64,000 nt of DNA from CAIWHR01 sp963781285 (GTDB lineage Bacteria; Pseudomonadota; Gammaproteobacteria; Burkholderiales; Casimicrobiaceae). The position numbers were made by a program, and so were the translations under genes. The notes under the pieces were generated by a model. That model had not been told where the DNA came from and did no database searches. It worked only from the letters and a program-made list of their open reading frames with translations. The stretch spans positions 45,040-109,039 of the forward strand of contig CAWAFI010000002.1 of NCBI GenBank assembly GCA_963781285.1, read 5' to 3'. This document shows, piece by piece, positions 40,974-49,916 of this stretch. Position 1 is the stretch's first letter. Each line of letters opens with the position of its first letter.

Positions 40974-41870
40974 ATGGCCGATGCGACCGCGTTGATCGAC
41001 GCCTTTTGCGACCAGGTGTGGCTGCAGGATGGGCTGGCACCCGCTTCGCTCGAAAGCTATCGCCGCGATCTCACGCAGTGGGCCGCGTGGCTCGAAGCGC
41101 GCGGTGGGGCGCTCCTCACCGCGCACCGCGCCGATGTCGAGGCGTTCCTCGCCGACCAGTACCGCGCCAAGGCCAAAACGACATCGGTCGCACGCCGGCT
41201 TTCTTCGCTGCGCCGGTTCTACGCGCTGCAGATGCAGCAGGCCACGATGCACGCGGATCCCACCGCGCGCGTCCGAGCGCCGAAGCTGCCGCGCCGGCTG
41301 CCGAAAAACCTTACCGAAGCGCAGGTAGAGGCGCTGCTCGCGGTCCCGGCCACCGACACCGCACTTGGCCTGCGCGACCGCGCGATGCTGGAAACGCTCT
41401 ACGCCACCGGCCTGCGGGTCTCCGAGCTCGTCGGGCTCACGCTCGCGCAGGTGTCACTCGACATGGGTGTCGTACGCGTGCTGGGCAAGGGCAGCAAGGA
41501 GCGCCTCGTGCCGCTGGGCGAGGAAGCGATCACGTGGCTCAAGCGGTATCTCGCCAAGGCGCGCGCGGAGCTGGCGAGCGGCGGCAGGAGCGATGCGATG
41601 TTCGTTACCGCCCGCCGCGGCCCGCTGACGCGGCAGGCGTTCTGGGCGCTGCTCAAGCGCTACGCCGTGCGGGCGGGCATCCCCGCCGCGAGCCTTTCGC
41701 CGCACGTGCTGCGGCACGCGTTCGCAACCCACCTCCTCAACCACGGGGCCGATCTGCGCGTCGTCCAGCTTCTCCTCGGCCATGCCGACATCACCACGAC
41801 GACGATCTACACGCACGTCGCACGCGAGCGGTTGAAACAGCTGCACGCGCAGCATCACCCGCGTGGGTGA
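40974..41870 (+). CDS. xerD: Site-specific tyrosine recombinase XerD
   Basis: Resolves chromosome dimers at dif together with XerC. The 298 residues match E. coli XerD. All catalytic residues are visible: Arg148 (ATGLRVSEL), Lys172 (LGKGSKERLVPL), His244 and Arg247 (SPHVLRHAFATHLL), His270 (LLGHADITTT) and Tyr279 (IYTHV). The N-terminal SAM-like core-binding domain (LAPASLESYRRDL) is normal. It lies 16 bp after ogt on the same strand. Core-gene context, not island context, supports XerD rather than a phage integrase. Confidence 0.93.
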   Translation: MADATALIDAFCDQVWLQDGLAPASLESYRRDLTQWAAWLEARGGALLTAHRADVEAFLADQYRAKAKTTSVARRLSSLRRFYALQMQQATMHADPTARVRAPKLPRRLPKNLTEAQVEALLAVPATDTALGLRDRAMLETLYATGLRVSELVGLTLAQVSLDMGVVRVLGKGSKERLVPLGEEAITWLKRYLAKARAELASGGRSDAMFVTARRGPLTRQAFWALLKRYAVRAGIPAASLSPHVLRHAFATHLLNHGADLRVVQLLLGHADITTTTIYTHVARERLKQLHAQHHPRG

Positions 41871-41962
41871 CGACCGCCTTTCCGGATATCAGGTGGGCGG
41901 CACCCGCCCTTCAGGACATCTTCCCAGCACGAGGCGAAGGCTTCGTTTCCCCTTCCTCGAGG

Positions 41963-42856
41963 TCACTTGCCCGGCGCCACTTTCTGCCAGCTCGCGTCGG
42001 GGTTGTAGGCGTTGATCGCGCGCGCCGCCGCATCCGTGTTCGGGCCGAGGTTCTTCTGGTACACGATCCCGTCCTGATTGACGATGAACGTCATCACGCC
42101 GGTGTCGTCATACCGCGCCGGCCACGCCACCAGTGCATAGCCCTCGGTCATCCGGCCGTTCTTGATGTAGCTCTTGGCGCCGCCGGGCGCATCCTTCCCC
42201 TGCGCAGTGAGGATCTTGTAGACATATCCGTGGTACGGCTGGCCGGGTTTCGCATCCACGAACTCGGCGCCGAGCGGGCTCTCCGGCTCTCCGGGAAGCG
42301 AGGCCCAGTAGAGGCCGTCGTGCTTGCCTGGCGACGACAAACTGCGCCGGGCATACTCCCGGATCCCGTCGCCGTTCCAGTCGCGTGCGCGATACTCGTC
42401 CTGCGCGTCCGTGTAGGCGAGCGCCACCTGAATGGCGGCGAGTTCGTTGCGGCCGATGCGGCGGACGCGCATTTCCTCAGGCGCGCCCTTGGTGTCGAAC
42501 CGCCATCCCGCGGAAGTCTTCACGATGGGAATCGGCAGCGTCCAGCCGCGGTTCCCGGCGCCGAGGAACGCCTTGTCATCGCCCGCCCGCACGATCGCGT
42601 GCGCGCGCGCCCACGCTTCGAGAAAGTTCGTGATGTCCTCCGGGTCCACGCTGGCTGTGGGGATGTATTTGCGGTAGTCCGCTCCAATGACTGCCTTGAT
42701 CGCATCGCCGTCGTGGCGCGCGATGCCGTCGACCAGTGCTTCGGCAGCGGCCTCGGGCGTGGGATACGCGTTCTGCGCGAGAGCGAGCGGCGTCAATGCC
42801 AGCGATCCGGCCACGACGGCGATGCTCAGAATGTGCTTGATGTTTGTCATGTTCAT
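41963..42856 (-). CDS. DUF2950 family secreted protein
   Basis: A 297-residue exported protein of the DUF2950 family. The signal peptide MNMTNIKHILSIAVVAGSLA is cleaved near LAQN. The diagnostic segments are NAYPTPEAAAEALVDGIARH, a central domain with GRNELAAIQVALAYTDAQDE, and the ending GIVYQKNLGPNTDAAARAIN. No molecular function has been shown for the family. The chosen start directly precedes the signal peptide. It lies 10 bp downstream of a DUF3300 gene, a pairing I recognise as recurrent in proteobacteria, so the two products probably act together in the envelope. Confidence 0.85.
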   Translation of the reverse strand: MNMTNIKHILSIAVVAGSLALTPLALAQNAYPTPEAAAEALVDGIARHDGDAIKAVIGADYRKYIPTASVDPEDITNFLEAWARAHAIVRAGDDKAFLGAGNRGWTLPIPIVKTSAGWRFDTKGAPEEMRVRRIGRNELAAIQVALAYTDAQDEYRARDWNGDGIREYARRSLSSPGKHDGLYWASLPGEPESPLGAEFVDAKPGQPYHGYVYKILTAQGKDAPGGAKSYIKNGRMTEGYALVAWPARYDDTGVMTFIVNQDGIVYQKNLGPNTDAAARAINAYNPDASWQKVAPGK

Positions 42857-42866
42857 CCGCTCCGTC

Positions 42867-44243
42867 TCAACGACCCCGCCCGCCGCCGCCGCCGCCACGG
42901 CCGCCACCGCCCCCGCCGCCGCCACCACTTGGACGACCGCCTCCGCCGCCCGCCGCGCGAGCGCCGCCGCCCCCGCCACCGCCACCGGAGCGCTGCGCGG
43001 CCTGTCGGCTCGCTGCGCCGCGGTCGGCCTGCGCGCGGGCCTGCGAGCTGTTCGCACCTCTCAGGGCGTTGTCGTGGCTTGACGCTTGCGCGCTCTGACG
43101 AGCCGCACTGCGATCGACGTTCTGCGCCCTTTGCTGCGCAGCTCCGCGGTCGACATTCTGTGCTCTCTGCTGACCCATATCGCGATTGGCGCTTTGCGCG
43201 CGCTCCCGCGCGGATCCGCTGCCGGCGTCCACGCCCCGGCTCTGCATTGCCTGATTGGCACGCTCACGGCTGGCGTCGCGGCTCGCGTCCTTGCCGCGGA
43301 ATTGCTCGCGATTGCCCGCCTGGTATTTCTTGTCCAGATTCTGCCGCGTCGTATTGCCGCCCCGGTATGGCGTGTTGCCGCGACGCTCGGGATTGTGATT
43401 CCAGCTGGTCTGGCGGCTGTTGACGTCGAGGCGCCTGTTGGCGTTGATGTTGTTGTAGCGGTTGACGTTGATGTTGACGTCGCCCCGGCCCCAGTTGCAA
43501 CCGCCCCACAGTGCATTGCTGACGCCGATGCCCACGCCCCAGGCGATGCCCGTGGCGATCGTCCGCGAGAACCAGTAGCCGGGTGGCGGCGGATAGTAGT
43601 ACGGCGGATACGCCGGATACGGCCACGGCCCGTAGACGACCGCGGGGTTGTACGCCGGCACGTAGACGACCGACGGTTGCGCCGGCTCGATCACGATCAC
43701 CTGCGGTGGCGGGGCCGCCTGCTGCACGACGGTCGTCGTTGCCGCTGCGGGCGCCGCCTCGGCCGCCTGGGTGGAGACCTTTACCTGCTCGTTCGACTTC
43801 AGGTTCCCGGCCTTTTGTGCCTGCGCGCGCAGGCGCTGCACGGAGTTCATCACGTCCTCCGGCTGCGCCAGGAACGCATCGCCCATGTTCTTCACCCAGT
43901 CCGGCTTCTCGCCCAGCGTGATGACCACCTCCGGGAACGCGACCATCGACGCGACTGATGGATCCCACGGTTCGTTCTCGACCATCTTGACCGCGTCGTC
44001 CCCTTTCGCGTCGGGGTGCGCCTTCGACCAGTTGGCGGCCGCGGCGAAATCGTCGGGGTAGGTCGTGGCCATGAACAATTGCGCCAGCAGCGAGTCCGGA
44101 TAGAGCGCGACCTGCGCCGTCATCTGGTCGAGCTGCTCGTTGGTGAACGGCTTGTCGCTGCTCTGCGCGACCGCCGCGGCAGGCAACGCGAACACGCTTG
44201 CGACGACCAACCCGCGCAACAGGCGAAGTACCAGGATTTTCAC
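42867..44243 (-). CDS. DUF3300 family secreted protein with Gly-rich tail
   Basis: A 458-residue exported protein. The GTG start at 44243 has AAGGAG 6 bp upstream and begins a signal peptide (KILVLRLLRGLVVASVFALP). The DUF3300 domain contains MTAQVALYPDSLLAQLFMAT, TYPDDFAAAANWSKAHPDAK and the Tyr/Pro-rich YVPAYNPAVVYGPWPYPAYP. The second half is low complexity: Asn/Arg-rich, then repeats of QQRAQNVDR type, ending in long Gly runs with Arg. Such tails may bind RNA, DNA or polysaccharide, but no function is known. It is cotranscribed with the DUF2950 gene. Confidence 0.86.
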   Translation of the reverse strand: MKILVLRLLRGLVVASVFALPAAAVAQSSDKPFTNEQLDQMTAQVALYPDSLLAQLFMATTYPDDFAAAANWSKAHPDAKGDDAVKMVENEPWDPSVASMVAFPEVVITLGEKPDWVKNMGDAFLAQPEDVMNSVQRLRAQAQKAGNLKSNEQVKVSTQAAEAAPAAATTTVVQQAAPPPQVIVIEPAQPSVVYVPAYNPAVVYGPWPYPAYPPYYYPPPPGYWFSRTIATGIAWGVGIGVSNALWGGCNWGRGDVNINVNRYNNINANRRLDVNSRQTSWNHNPERRGNTPYRGGNTTRQNLDKKYQAGNREQFRGKDASRDASRERANQAMQSRGVDAGSGSARERAQSANRDMGQQRAQNVDRGAAQQRAQNVDRSAARQSAQASSHDNALRGANSSQARAQADRGAASRQAAQRSGGGGGGGGARAAGGGGGRPSGGGGGGGGGRGGGGGGRGR

Positions 44244-44485
44244 GAGTGCTCCTTCTTCGAAATCAGCGCTGCGCCAGCGACGCACGCCGGCGTGATTGAC
44301 CCCGGCGCATCGTCCGCGTTCGTCCAGCGGCGACCACGGCCGCGATCGAACCGTTTATTGTAACCGAGGGGCGCACCCGAACCAGCGCCGTTGCGTTCAT
44401 GAATCATTGCATGACATGCATCGACGAGACCCCTGCGTTCGTCCACGTGCCCAACCGCAATGCGGAAGCAAGGTGCAAGCGAAGT

Positions 44486-44842
44486 TCAGTCCGCCCGCTT
44501 GCGCTCGATCGCCACGCCCAGCTCCTTGACACCCCGCATCGGCGCGAGCTTCGCGACGCGCACCTTGACCCATGGCGCGCCGAATTCGCCGATCACGATG
44601 TCGGCAATGGCCTGCGCGAAACGCTCCAGCAGCTTGTGCGGATGGTCGGCGGCGAACGCCGTGATACGCGTCACCAACGCGGAATAATCGAGTGCGTCGG
44701 CGAACTCGCCGGAGTGAAACACCTTGTCCGACGGCAGCCCGAGCTCGACGTCGAGCCGCACTGTCTGCGGTAGCTTCTGCTCCCAGTCCCAGACGCCGAT
44801 GCGCGTCGCAACGCGGAGGTCGTGGATAAAGATTGTATTCAT
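44486..44842 (-). CDS. folB: Dihydroneopterin aldolase
   Basis: Converts 7,8-dihydroneopterin to 6-hydroxymethyl-7,8-dihydropterin and glycolaldehyde in folate synthesis. The 118 residues are the normal size. MNTIFIHDLRVATRIGVWDW and EQKLPQTVRLDVELGL form the N-terminal half, LDYSALVTRITAFA and HKLLERFAQAIAD the core, and VRVAKLAPMRGVKELGVAI the C-terminus with the catalytic Lys. A start 7 codons upstream is possible but less typical. It is divergent from plsY with 53 bp between, a common proteobacterial arrangement. Confidence 0.92.
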   Translation of the reverse strand: MNTIFIHDLRVATRIGVWDWEQKLPQTVRLDVELGLPSDKVFHSGEFADALDYSALVTRITAFAADHPHKLLERFAQAIADIVIGEFGAPWVKVRVAKLAPMRGVKELGVAIERKRAD

Positions 44843-44895
44843 ACGTAGAATCGTCGCGCGCATTCTAACCGACCACTTCCGAACTCGATCCGCCG

Positions 44896-45495
44896 ATGTT
44901 CGCGTCGCTCGCTTTCGCCGTTGCCGCGTATCTGATCGGATCAGTGTCGTTTGCCGTCGTCATGAGCAAACTGTTCGCGCTGCCCGACCCGCACAGCTAC
45001 GGGTCGGGCAATCCGGGCGCGACCAACGTACTGCGGACCGGCAACAAAGCGGCTGCCGCGCTGACGCTGTTGGGCGACGGGGCCAAGGGTTGGCTCGCGG
45101 TGTTCCTCGCCCAGCAGCTCGGGCCGTCGTTCGCGGTCGCCGACTGGACCGTGCCGGCGGTCGCGCTCGCGGCTTTCGTCGGACATCTGTTCCCGCTGTT
45201 TCACGGCTTCGCCGGCGGCAAGGGTGTCGCCACCGCTGCCGGAATACTGATCGCGCTGTCGTGGCCGCTCGGTCTCGCCTTGGCTATCATCTGGTTGGTG
45301 ATGGCCTACGGCTTCAAGATCAGCTCGCTCGCAGCGCTGACCGCCGCGGCGCTCGCGCCGATTGGCGCGTTCTACGTGTTCGGCAGCACGTTGACCGCGT
45401 GGGTGTGGCTGCCCATATCGGCGCTTCTGTTCTGGCGGCATCGGAGCAACATCCGGCAGCTGCTGTCGGGCAGCGAAACGCCAATCGGGCGCTGA
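44896..45495 (+). CDS. plsY: Acyl-phosphate:glycerol-3-phosphate acyltransferase
   Basis: Inner-membrane enzyme that acylates G3P with acyl-phosphate as the first step of phospholipid synthesis. The 199 residues have about six transmembrane helices. The three conserved cytosolic motifs are present: YGSGNPGATNVLRTGNK, GDGAKGWLAV and HLFPLFHGFAGGKGVATAAG. It is followed within 6 bp by an inverted-repeat miniature element. Confidence 0.94.
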   Translation: MFASLAFAVAAYLIGSVSFAVVMSKLFALPDPHSYGSGNPGATNVLRTGNKAAAALTLLGDGAKGWLAVFLAQQLGPSFAVADWTVPAVALAAFVGHLFPLFHGFAGGKGVATAAGILIALSWPLGLALAIIWLVMAYGFKISSLAALTAAALAPIGAFYVFGSTLTAWVWLPISALLFWRHRSNIRQLLSGSETPIGR

Positions 45496-45500
45496 CGCAC

Positions 45501-45775
45501 TAGGAGCCTGTCGGACTTACTTTCACGTATGCGACGGGGAGGCGATTTGGCGGCAGTTCGAGGCGTGAGCCTGAAGCCATAGCGGGACTATGGCAAGGGC
45601 GAACAACGAAGAAATGCCGCCAAAGCGCCCCGTCCCTCCGGGTTGCGGGTCAAAAAGCGTGTCTGCTGCGTTGCTCGGTTGGCGAATATTCCCGATATTC
45701 GCTGCGCCTCTCGCCTTGCATCCATCGCTTTTTGACCCGCAACGCATGCGCGAAAGTAAGTCCGACAGGCTCCTA
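45501..45775. mobile_element. 275-bp MITE with 24-bp perfect terminal inverted repeats, inserted at the tsaD stop codon
   Basis: The ends are perfect inverted copies at 45501-45524 and 45752-45775, both beginning TAGGAGCCTGTCGGACTTA. The similarity runs on for about nine more bases with two mismatches. Internal segments also pair, for example TTGCGGGTCAAAAAGCG with CGCTTTTTGACCCGCAA, so the element can fold into a long hairpin. It encodes no transposase. The outermost TA on both sides fits a TA target duplication, as in the IS630/Tc1 group. Its right end supplies the TAG stop of tsaD. Confidence 0.75.
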
Positions 45776-46798
45776 GGCTGCCCGCAACGAGGCCAGGTCC
45801 CAGCGCGGATTGACGGCGAATTCGTAATCGCCGACCCGCGCTCCGGCGAGCCGCAGCGCCCCGACCAACGCGATCATTGCGCCGTTGTCCGTGCAGAATT
45901 GGACATCGGGGAAGAAGACGGTGCCGCCGCGCTTCGTGATGACGTCGGTCAGGCGAGAACGAAGCTCGCGATTGGCCCCAACCCCGCCCGCCACGACGAG
46001 GCGCACACGTCCGGTCGCGCCCAATGCCGCGAGCGCCTTGGCGACCAGCACGTCAACCACCGCATGCTGGAACTCGCGCGCGATGTCGGCGCGCGCGGCG
46101 TCGTCGAGCACCTCCTCGATCGCGATTCGCCGGGCGAGCGTCAGAACGGCCGTCTTGAGGCCGCTGAAACTCATGTCGAGGTCGCCGCTCTCGAGCATCG
46201 GTCGTGGCAGTGAAACTGCACCGTCGCGCCCCGTTTCCGCCAGTCGCGCGAGCGCAGGCCCACCGGGATATGCCAAGCCCAGCAATTTCGCCGTCTTGTC
46301 GAACGCCTCGCCGGCTGCGTCGTCGAGCGTGTCGCCGAGCAGTTCATAGCGGCCTACGCCCTCGACATCGAACAACTGGCTGTGCCCGCCCGAAACGAGC
46401 AGCGCGACGAATGGGAACGCCGGCTTCGGTTCGGCGAGGAGCGGCGACAACAGGTGACCCTCGAGATGATGGACGCCTATGGCGGGCTTCCCCAAGGCGA
46501 AGCCAAGCGCATTGGCAATGCCGGCACCAACCAAGAGCGCCCCCGCGAGTCCCGGCCCTTGCGTGTAGGCGATGCCGTCGAGATCGTGCAATGTAGAGCC
46601 GGCCTCGGCCAGCACGCGCTGCGCGAGCGGCACGACGCGCCGCACGTGGTCGCGCGAGGCGAGCTCCGGCACCACCCCGCCATAGGCTTCGTGCAGCGCG
46701 ACCTGCGAATGCAGCGCGTGCGCGAGCAGGCCGCGCGCCGTGTCGTAGACGGCGAGGCCGGTTTCGTCGCAGGACGTTTCGATGCCGAGGACGCGCAT
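45773..46798 (-). CDS. tsaD: tRNA N6-adenosine threonylcarbamoyltransferase
   Basis: Catalyses the last step of t6A37 modification in ANN-decoding tRNAs, together with TsaB and TsaE. The 341-residue ASKHA-fold protein starts MRVLGIETSCDETGLAVYD. The metal ligands are His111 and His115 in GVHHLEGHLLSPLL. LVVAGGVGANRELRSRL and CTDNGAMIALVGALRLA complete the nucleotide site. The ATG at 46798 is the standard start, and a 32-residue Arg-rich extension is rejected. The TAG stop lies in the terminal repeat of a MITE. It is divergent from rpsU, as in many proteobacteria. Confidence 0.95.
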   Translation of the reverse strand: MRVLGIETSCDETGLAVYDTARGLLAHALHSQVALHEAYGGVVPELASRDHVRRVVPLAQRVLAEAGSTLHDLDGIAYTQGPGLAGALLVGAGIANALGFALGKPAIGVHHLEGHLLSPLLAEPKPAFPFVALLVSGGHSQLFDVEGVGRYELLGDTLDDAAGEAFDKTAKLLGLAYPGGPALARLAETGRDGAVSLPRPMLESGDLDMSFSGLKTAVLTLARRIAIEEVLDDAARADIAREFQHAVVDVLVAKALAALGATGRVRLVVAGGVGANRELRSRLTDVITKRGGTVFFPDVQFCTDNGAMIALVGALRLAGARVGDYEFAVNPRWDLASLRAA

Positions 46799-46908
46799 GG
46801 GAAAAGGGGACAGGCGGGCCTGCGCCGGTTCGTTCACCGCAGCGCAATGCGAGTGGCGTCGCGGCATGCCGGCATCCGATCGACGGCGAGGCATCGATTA
46901 TAGTGGAC

Positions 46909-46937
46909 TTGCGGGTCCTCGCTCGCCGGGCTATACT
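46909..46937 (+). promoter_or_regulatory. sigma70 promoter of rpsU
   Basis: TTGCGG at 46909-46914 and TATACT at 46932-46937 are separated by 17 bp. The coding start is 43 bp after the -10 element. It lies in the tsaD/rpsU divergent gap and is the best-formed promoter in the window. Confidence 0.7.
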
Positions 46938-46979
46938 TATCGGCTGTTGCAAACCACCGTAGCCCGAGGAAACCGCTTC

Positions 46980-47192
46980 ATGCCCAGTGTTCGCGTCCGC
47001 GACAACGAGCCGTTCGAGGTGGCGCTTCGCCGCTTCAAGCGCACCATCGAAAAGACCGGCCTCCTCACCGAACTGCGCGCCCGCGAGTTCTACGAAAAGC
47101 CGACCGCCGAGCGCAAGCGCAAGCTGGCCGCCGCGGTCAAGCGCCATTACAAGCGCCTGCGCAGCCAGCAGCTGCCGCCGAAGCTGTACTGA
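46980..47192 (+). CDS. rpsU: 30S ribosomal protein S21
   Basis: A 70-residue basic ribosomal protein of the small subunit, needed for efficient initiation with Shine-Dalgarno pairing. MPSVRVRDNEPFEVALRRFK and the Lys/Arg-rich C-terminus ending QQLPPKLY are diagnostic. It is the first gene of the rpsU-yqeY-dnaG-rpoD cluster, which ties translation, replication and transcription initiation together. Confidence 0.96.
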   Translation: MPSVRVRDNEPFEVALRRFKRTIEKTGLLTELRAREFYEKPTAERKRKLAAAVKRHYKRLRSQQLPPKLY

Positions 47193-47280
47193 CCGGCACC
47201 GGATTTCCGCATCGAGGGGCGAAGTGATTCGCCCCTTTCGCATTTTTTCTTCGCCGCAAATCCGCACGCGAGGGACCACG

Positions 47281-47727
47281 ATGACGCTCAAGGCCCGCAT
47301 CACCGAGGACATGAAGACCGCAATGCGGGCGCACGATGCCGCGCGCCTGTCCACGGTCCGGATGCTCCTCGCGGCGATCAAGCAGCGCGAGGTCGACGAG
47401 CGCATCGAGCTGACCGACGCCGACGTGCTGTCGGTGATCGACAAGATGATCAAGCAGCGCAAGGATTCGATTACGCAGTTTGTCGCCGGCCATCGCGAGG
47501 ACCTCGCGGCGATCGAGCGCGCCGAGGTCGCAGTGCTGGCTGCCTACATGCCCGCGCAACTTGCGGACGCCGACATCGAAGCGGAAATCGCCGCCGCAAT
47601 TGCGGAAACCGGTGCCACCGGAATAGCGGCGATGGGCAAGGTCATGGCGATCCTCAAGCCCAAGCTTGCCGGTCGGGCCGACTTGGGCACGGTATCGGCC
47701 AGGGTGAAGGCCCGGCTGGCCGGCTAG
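47281..47727 (+). CDS. YqeY/GatB-domain protein
   Basis: A 148-residue helical protein of the YqeY family, related to the tail domain of the GatB amidotransferase subunit. MTLKARITEDMKTAMRAHDA, LSTVRMLLAAIKQREVDER and GMGKV-type KVMAILKPKLAGRADLG are the family features. It may bind tRNA or aid amidotransferase function, but the role is not proven. It stands between rpsU and dnaG, its conserved position in beta- and gammaproteobacteria. Confidence 0.9.
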   Translation: MTLKARITEDMKTAMRAHDAARLSTVRMLLAAIKQREVDERIELTDADVLSVIDKMIKQRKDSITQFVAGHREDLAAIERAEVAVLAAYMPAQLADADIEAEIAAAIAETGATGIAAMGKVMAILKPKLAGRADLGTVSARVKARLAG

Positions 47728-47775
47728 AGCCGCGCCAATCGACCCTCCTTTTTGCCGGCCCGACCGCTGCGGCCC

Positions 47776-47803
47776 TTTCGCTCGCGCCGCGGTTGCCTAT
47801 AAT
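47776..47803 (+). promoter_or_regulatory. sigma70 promoter upstream of dnaG
   Basis: A perfect -10 TATAAT at 47798-47803, with TTTCGC at 47776-47781 as a weak -35 at 16 bp spacing. It lies 90 bp before dnaG, so dnaG-rpoD can be expressed independently of rpsU. Confidence 0.55.
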
Positions 47804-47893
47804 TGGTGGGTTCCCTGCCGTGTGAAACGTCCGGCCGGTCCGCGTCGCGGGCCGGCCGCGACGTCCTTCTCCGGTGGCTCCAGCGTTAAGTCG

Positions 47894-49709
47894 ATGATTC
47901 CAAACGATTTCATTCAGACGCTGCTGTCCCGGATCGATATCGTCGATGTCATCGATCGCTACGTCCCCCTCAAGAAGGCCGGCGCAAATTTCGTTGCCTG
48001 TTGCCCTTTTCACAGCGAAAAGACGCCGTCATTCACGGTAAGCCAGGGTAAGCAGTTCTATCACTGCTTCGGCTGCGGTGCGCATGGGACGGCGATCGGC
48101 TTCCTGATGGAGTACGGTGGCAAGGCCTTTCCGGATGCCGTCGAAGAGCTTGCCCGCGATGCCGGGCTCGAGGTTCCGCGCGTCGAGGCGCGACCAGGCG
48201 CAAGCCGAGCGCCGCGAGCAGGCGCAGGACTTGGCCTCGCTGCTGCTGACGGCAGCAAGGTTCTACCGCGCGCAGTTGAAGGATGCACCGCACGCCATCG
48301 AATATCTGAAAGGCCGCGGCCTCACCGGCGCGGTCGCGGCTCGATTTGGCATCGGCTACGCACCCGATGCCTGGCAGCCGCTCGCCGCTGCATTCGGCAA
48401 TTACGACGACCCGGAACTGGAGACCGCCGGCCTCGTGGCGGCTGGCGACGGCGGCAAGCGGTACGACCGGTTCCGCGACCGGATCATGTTCCCGATCCAC
48501 GACAGCCGCGGGCAGGTGATCGGATTCGGCGGGCGCGTGCTGGGCGAGGAGGAACCCAAGTACCTCAACTCGCCGGAGACGCCGGTGTTCTCGAAAGGCC
48601 GCGAGCTCTATGGTCTCTTCGTCGCCCGCAACGCGATCCGAGACGCCGGCAAGGTCATCGTCGTCGAGGGCTACATGGACGTCGTGGCGCTCTCGCAGCA
48701 TGGTGTCGACTACGCGGTTGCGACCCTCGGCACGGCGACGACGCCGGCGCACGCGCAGAAGCTGTTTCGGCTGACCGATACGGTAGTGTTCTGCTTCGAT
48801 GGAGACACCGCGGGCCGCAAGGCAGCGTGGCGCGCGCTGGAGAACACGCTCCCGGTCCTTGCCGACGGCAAGAACGCCGTGTTCATGTTCCTGCCCGACG
48901 ACGAGGATCCCGACGATTTCGTTCGCAAACGCGGCAAGGCGGCGTTCGAAGCCGAAATCGGCCGTGCAACGCCGCTGTCCGAGTTCCTGCTATCGGAGCT
49001 TGCGGCGCACCATCCGCCGACCTCCGCCGAAGGGCGTGCCGCGCTGATTACCGCTGCACGCCCTCATCTGGCTCAAATCACCGCACCTGTTCTCTCGGCG
49101 CTGGTGCGGCGCAGGCTCGCGGATCTTACCGGGCTGCCTGAAGCCGAGTTACGTGCGCTGCTGCGGCAGCCAGGGTCGTACGATGCGCGGCCCCGGTCCG
49201 GGGAGCAGCCCCGGCAACCAACGGCGGCCCGGGGCGGACGTGGACCCCGGCAGGCACCGTCCCTGGTCCGCGAACTGATCCAGGGACTGCTGCTCCAACC
49301 GGAGTTGGGAAGGACGGTCGCGCTGCCCCAAACCGGCGATGGCACCGCGGAAGGTGCTGCGCTGGCGTCGTTGGCCCAGTTCTGCGCCGAGGGTGAGCAC
49401 CCGCTTACCACGGCCGGTGTCATCCAGCACTTCGCCGGCAGCGCTCACGAGCGGATCCTCGCCCAGGCGCTTGCGACAGCCGAAGACCATGGAATCACCG
49501 CCGACCAGGCGGCGGAACACCTGAAGGCGGGCGTTGGCCGTTATTGGCAACAGGCGCAGCGCGCGGGCAGGCCGATCGCCGATGCCGCCGAGGCAGGCAC
49601 GGCGGCACTCGCGACGCCGGAGGAGACCGAGCGGCTGCGCCAGCTCGAAATAGTGCGCCGCGGGCCGGCCGGGAGCGCGCTCCCGATAACGCCCGAAAGC
49701 AGGTCATGA
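47894..49709 (+). CDS. dnaG: DNA primase, with a one-base frameshift after the zinc domain
   Basis: Synthesises RNA primers for replication. MIPNDFIQTLLSRIDIVDVI begins the CHC2 zinc domain with Cys37, His40, Cys58 and Cys61 (ACCPFHSEK, HCFGCGAHG). The frame is correct to LEVPRVEA near 48190. There GAGGCGCGACC carries one base too many, and the next frame resumes DQAQAERREQAQDL and continues through the TOPRIM core: VIVVEGYMDVVAL, GTATTPAHAQKL and CFDGDTAGRKAAW. It ends at 49709. Deleting one base gives 604 residues, a normal length. DnaG is essential, so a sequence error is far more likely than a true mutation. It is followed by rpoD. Confidence 0.92.
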
Positions 49710-49850
49710 GTGGCGCAAAGGAGCCAGCGCAACTTCGGGCAAAAAGGCTGCCGCATGGCCTCGGCGCCCTACGGAATCGGGTGTCGCAATGCGGCGCTCG
49801 AATTCGGTCAGTCATCTGTCGCGCGGCAGGCGTGACGGATAACCGAATGA

Positions 49851-49856
49851 TATAAT
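49851..49856 (+). promoter_or_regulatory. -10 element upstream of rpoD
   Basis: A perfect TATAAT lies 61 bp before the rpoD start, in the dnaG-rpoD gap. No good -35 sits at 16-18 bp; GTGACG at 49832-49837 is too close. It could be a stress or extended-context promoter for rpoD. Confidence 0.45.
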
Positions 49857-49916
49857 TTGAGGTTTTCCCGATCGCCCCGACATTGGCATTGGCAGCACCC
49901 AAATCCTAGGATGACC

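Noticed and set aside
42880..43020. CRISPR-like or microsatellite repeat in the GC-rich run
   Set aside because: The repeats are codon runs for glycine in the DUF3300 protein, with no spacer structure.
42844..43098. Proline-rich plus-strand frame opposite the DUF3300 tail
   Set aside because: It is only the reverse complement of the Gly codon runs of the real gene.
47137..47559. Minus-strand frame across rpsU-yqeY
   Set aside because: It overlaps two conserved genes and has no ribosome-binding site.
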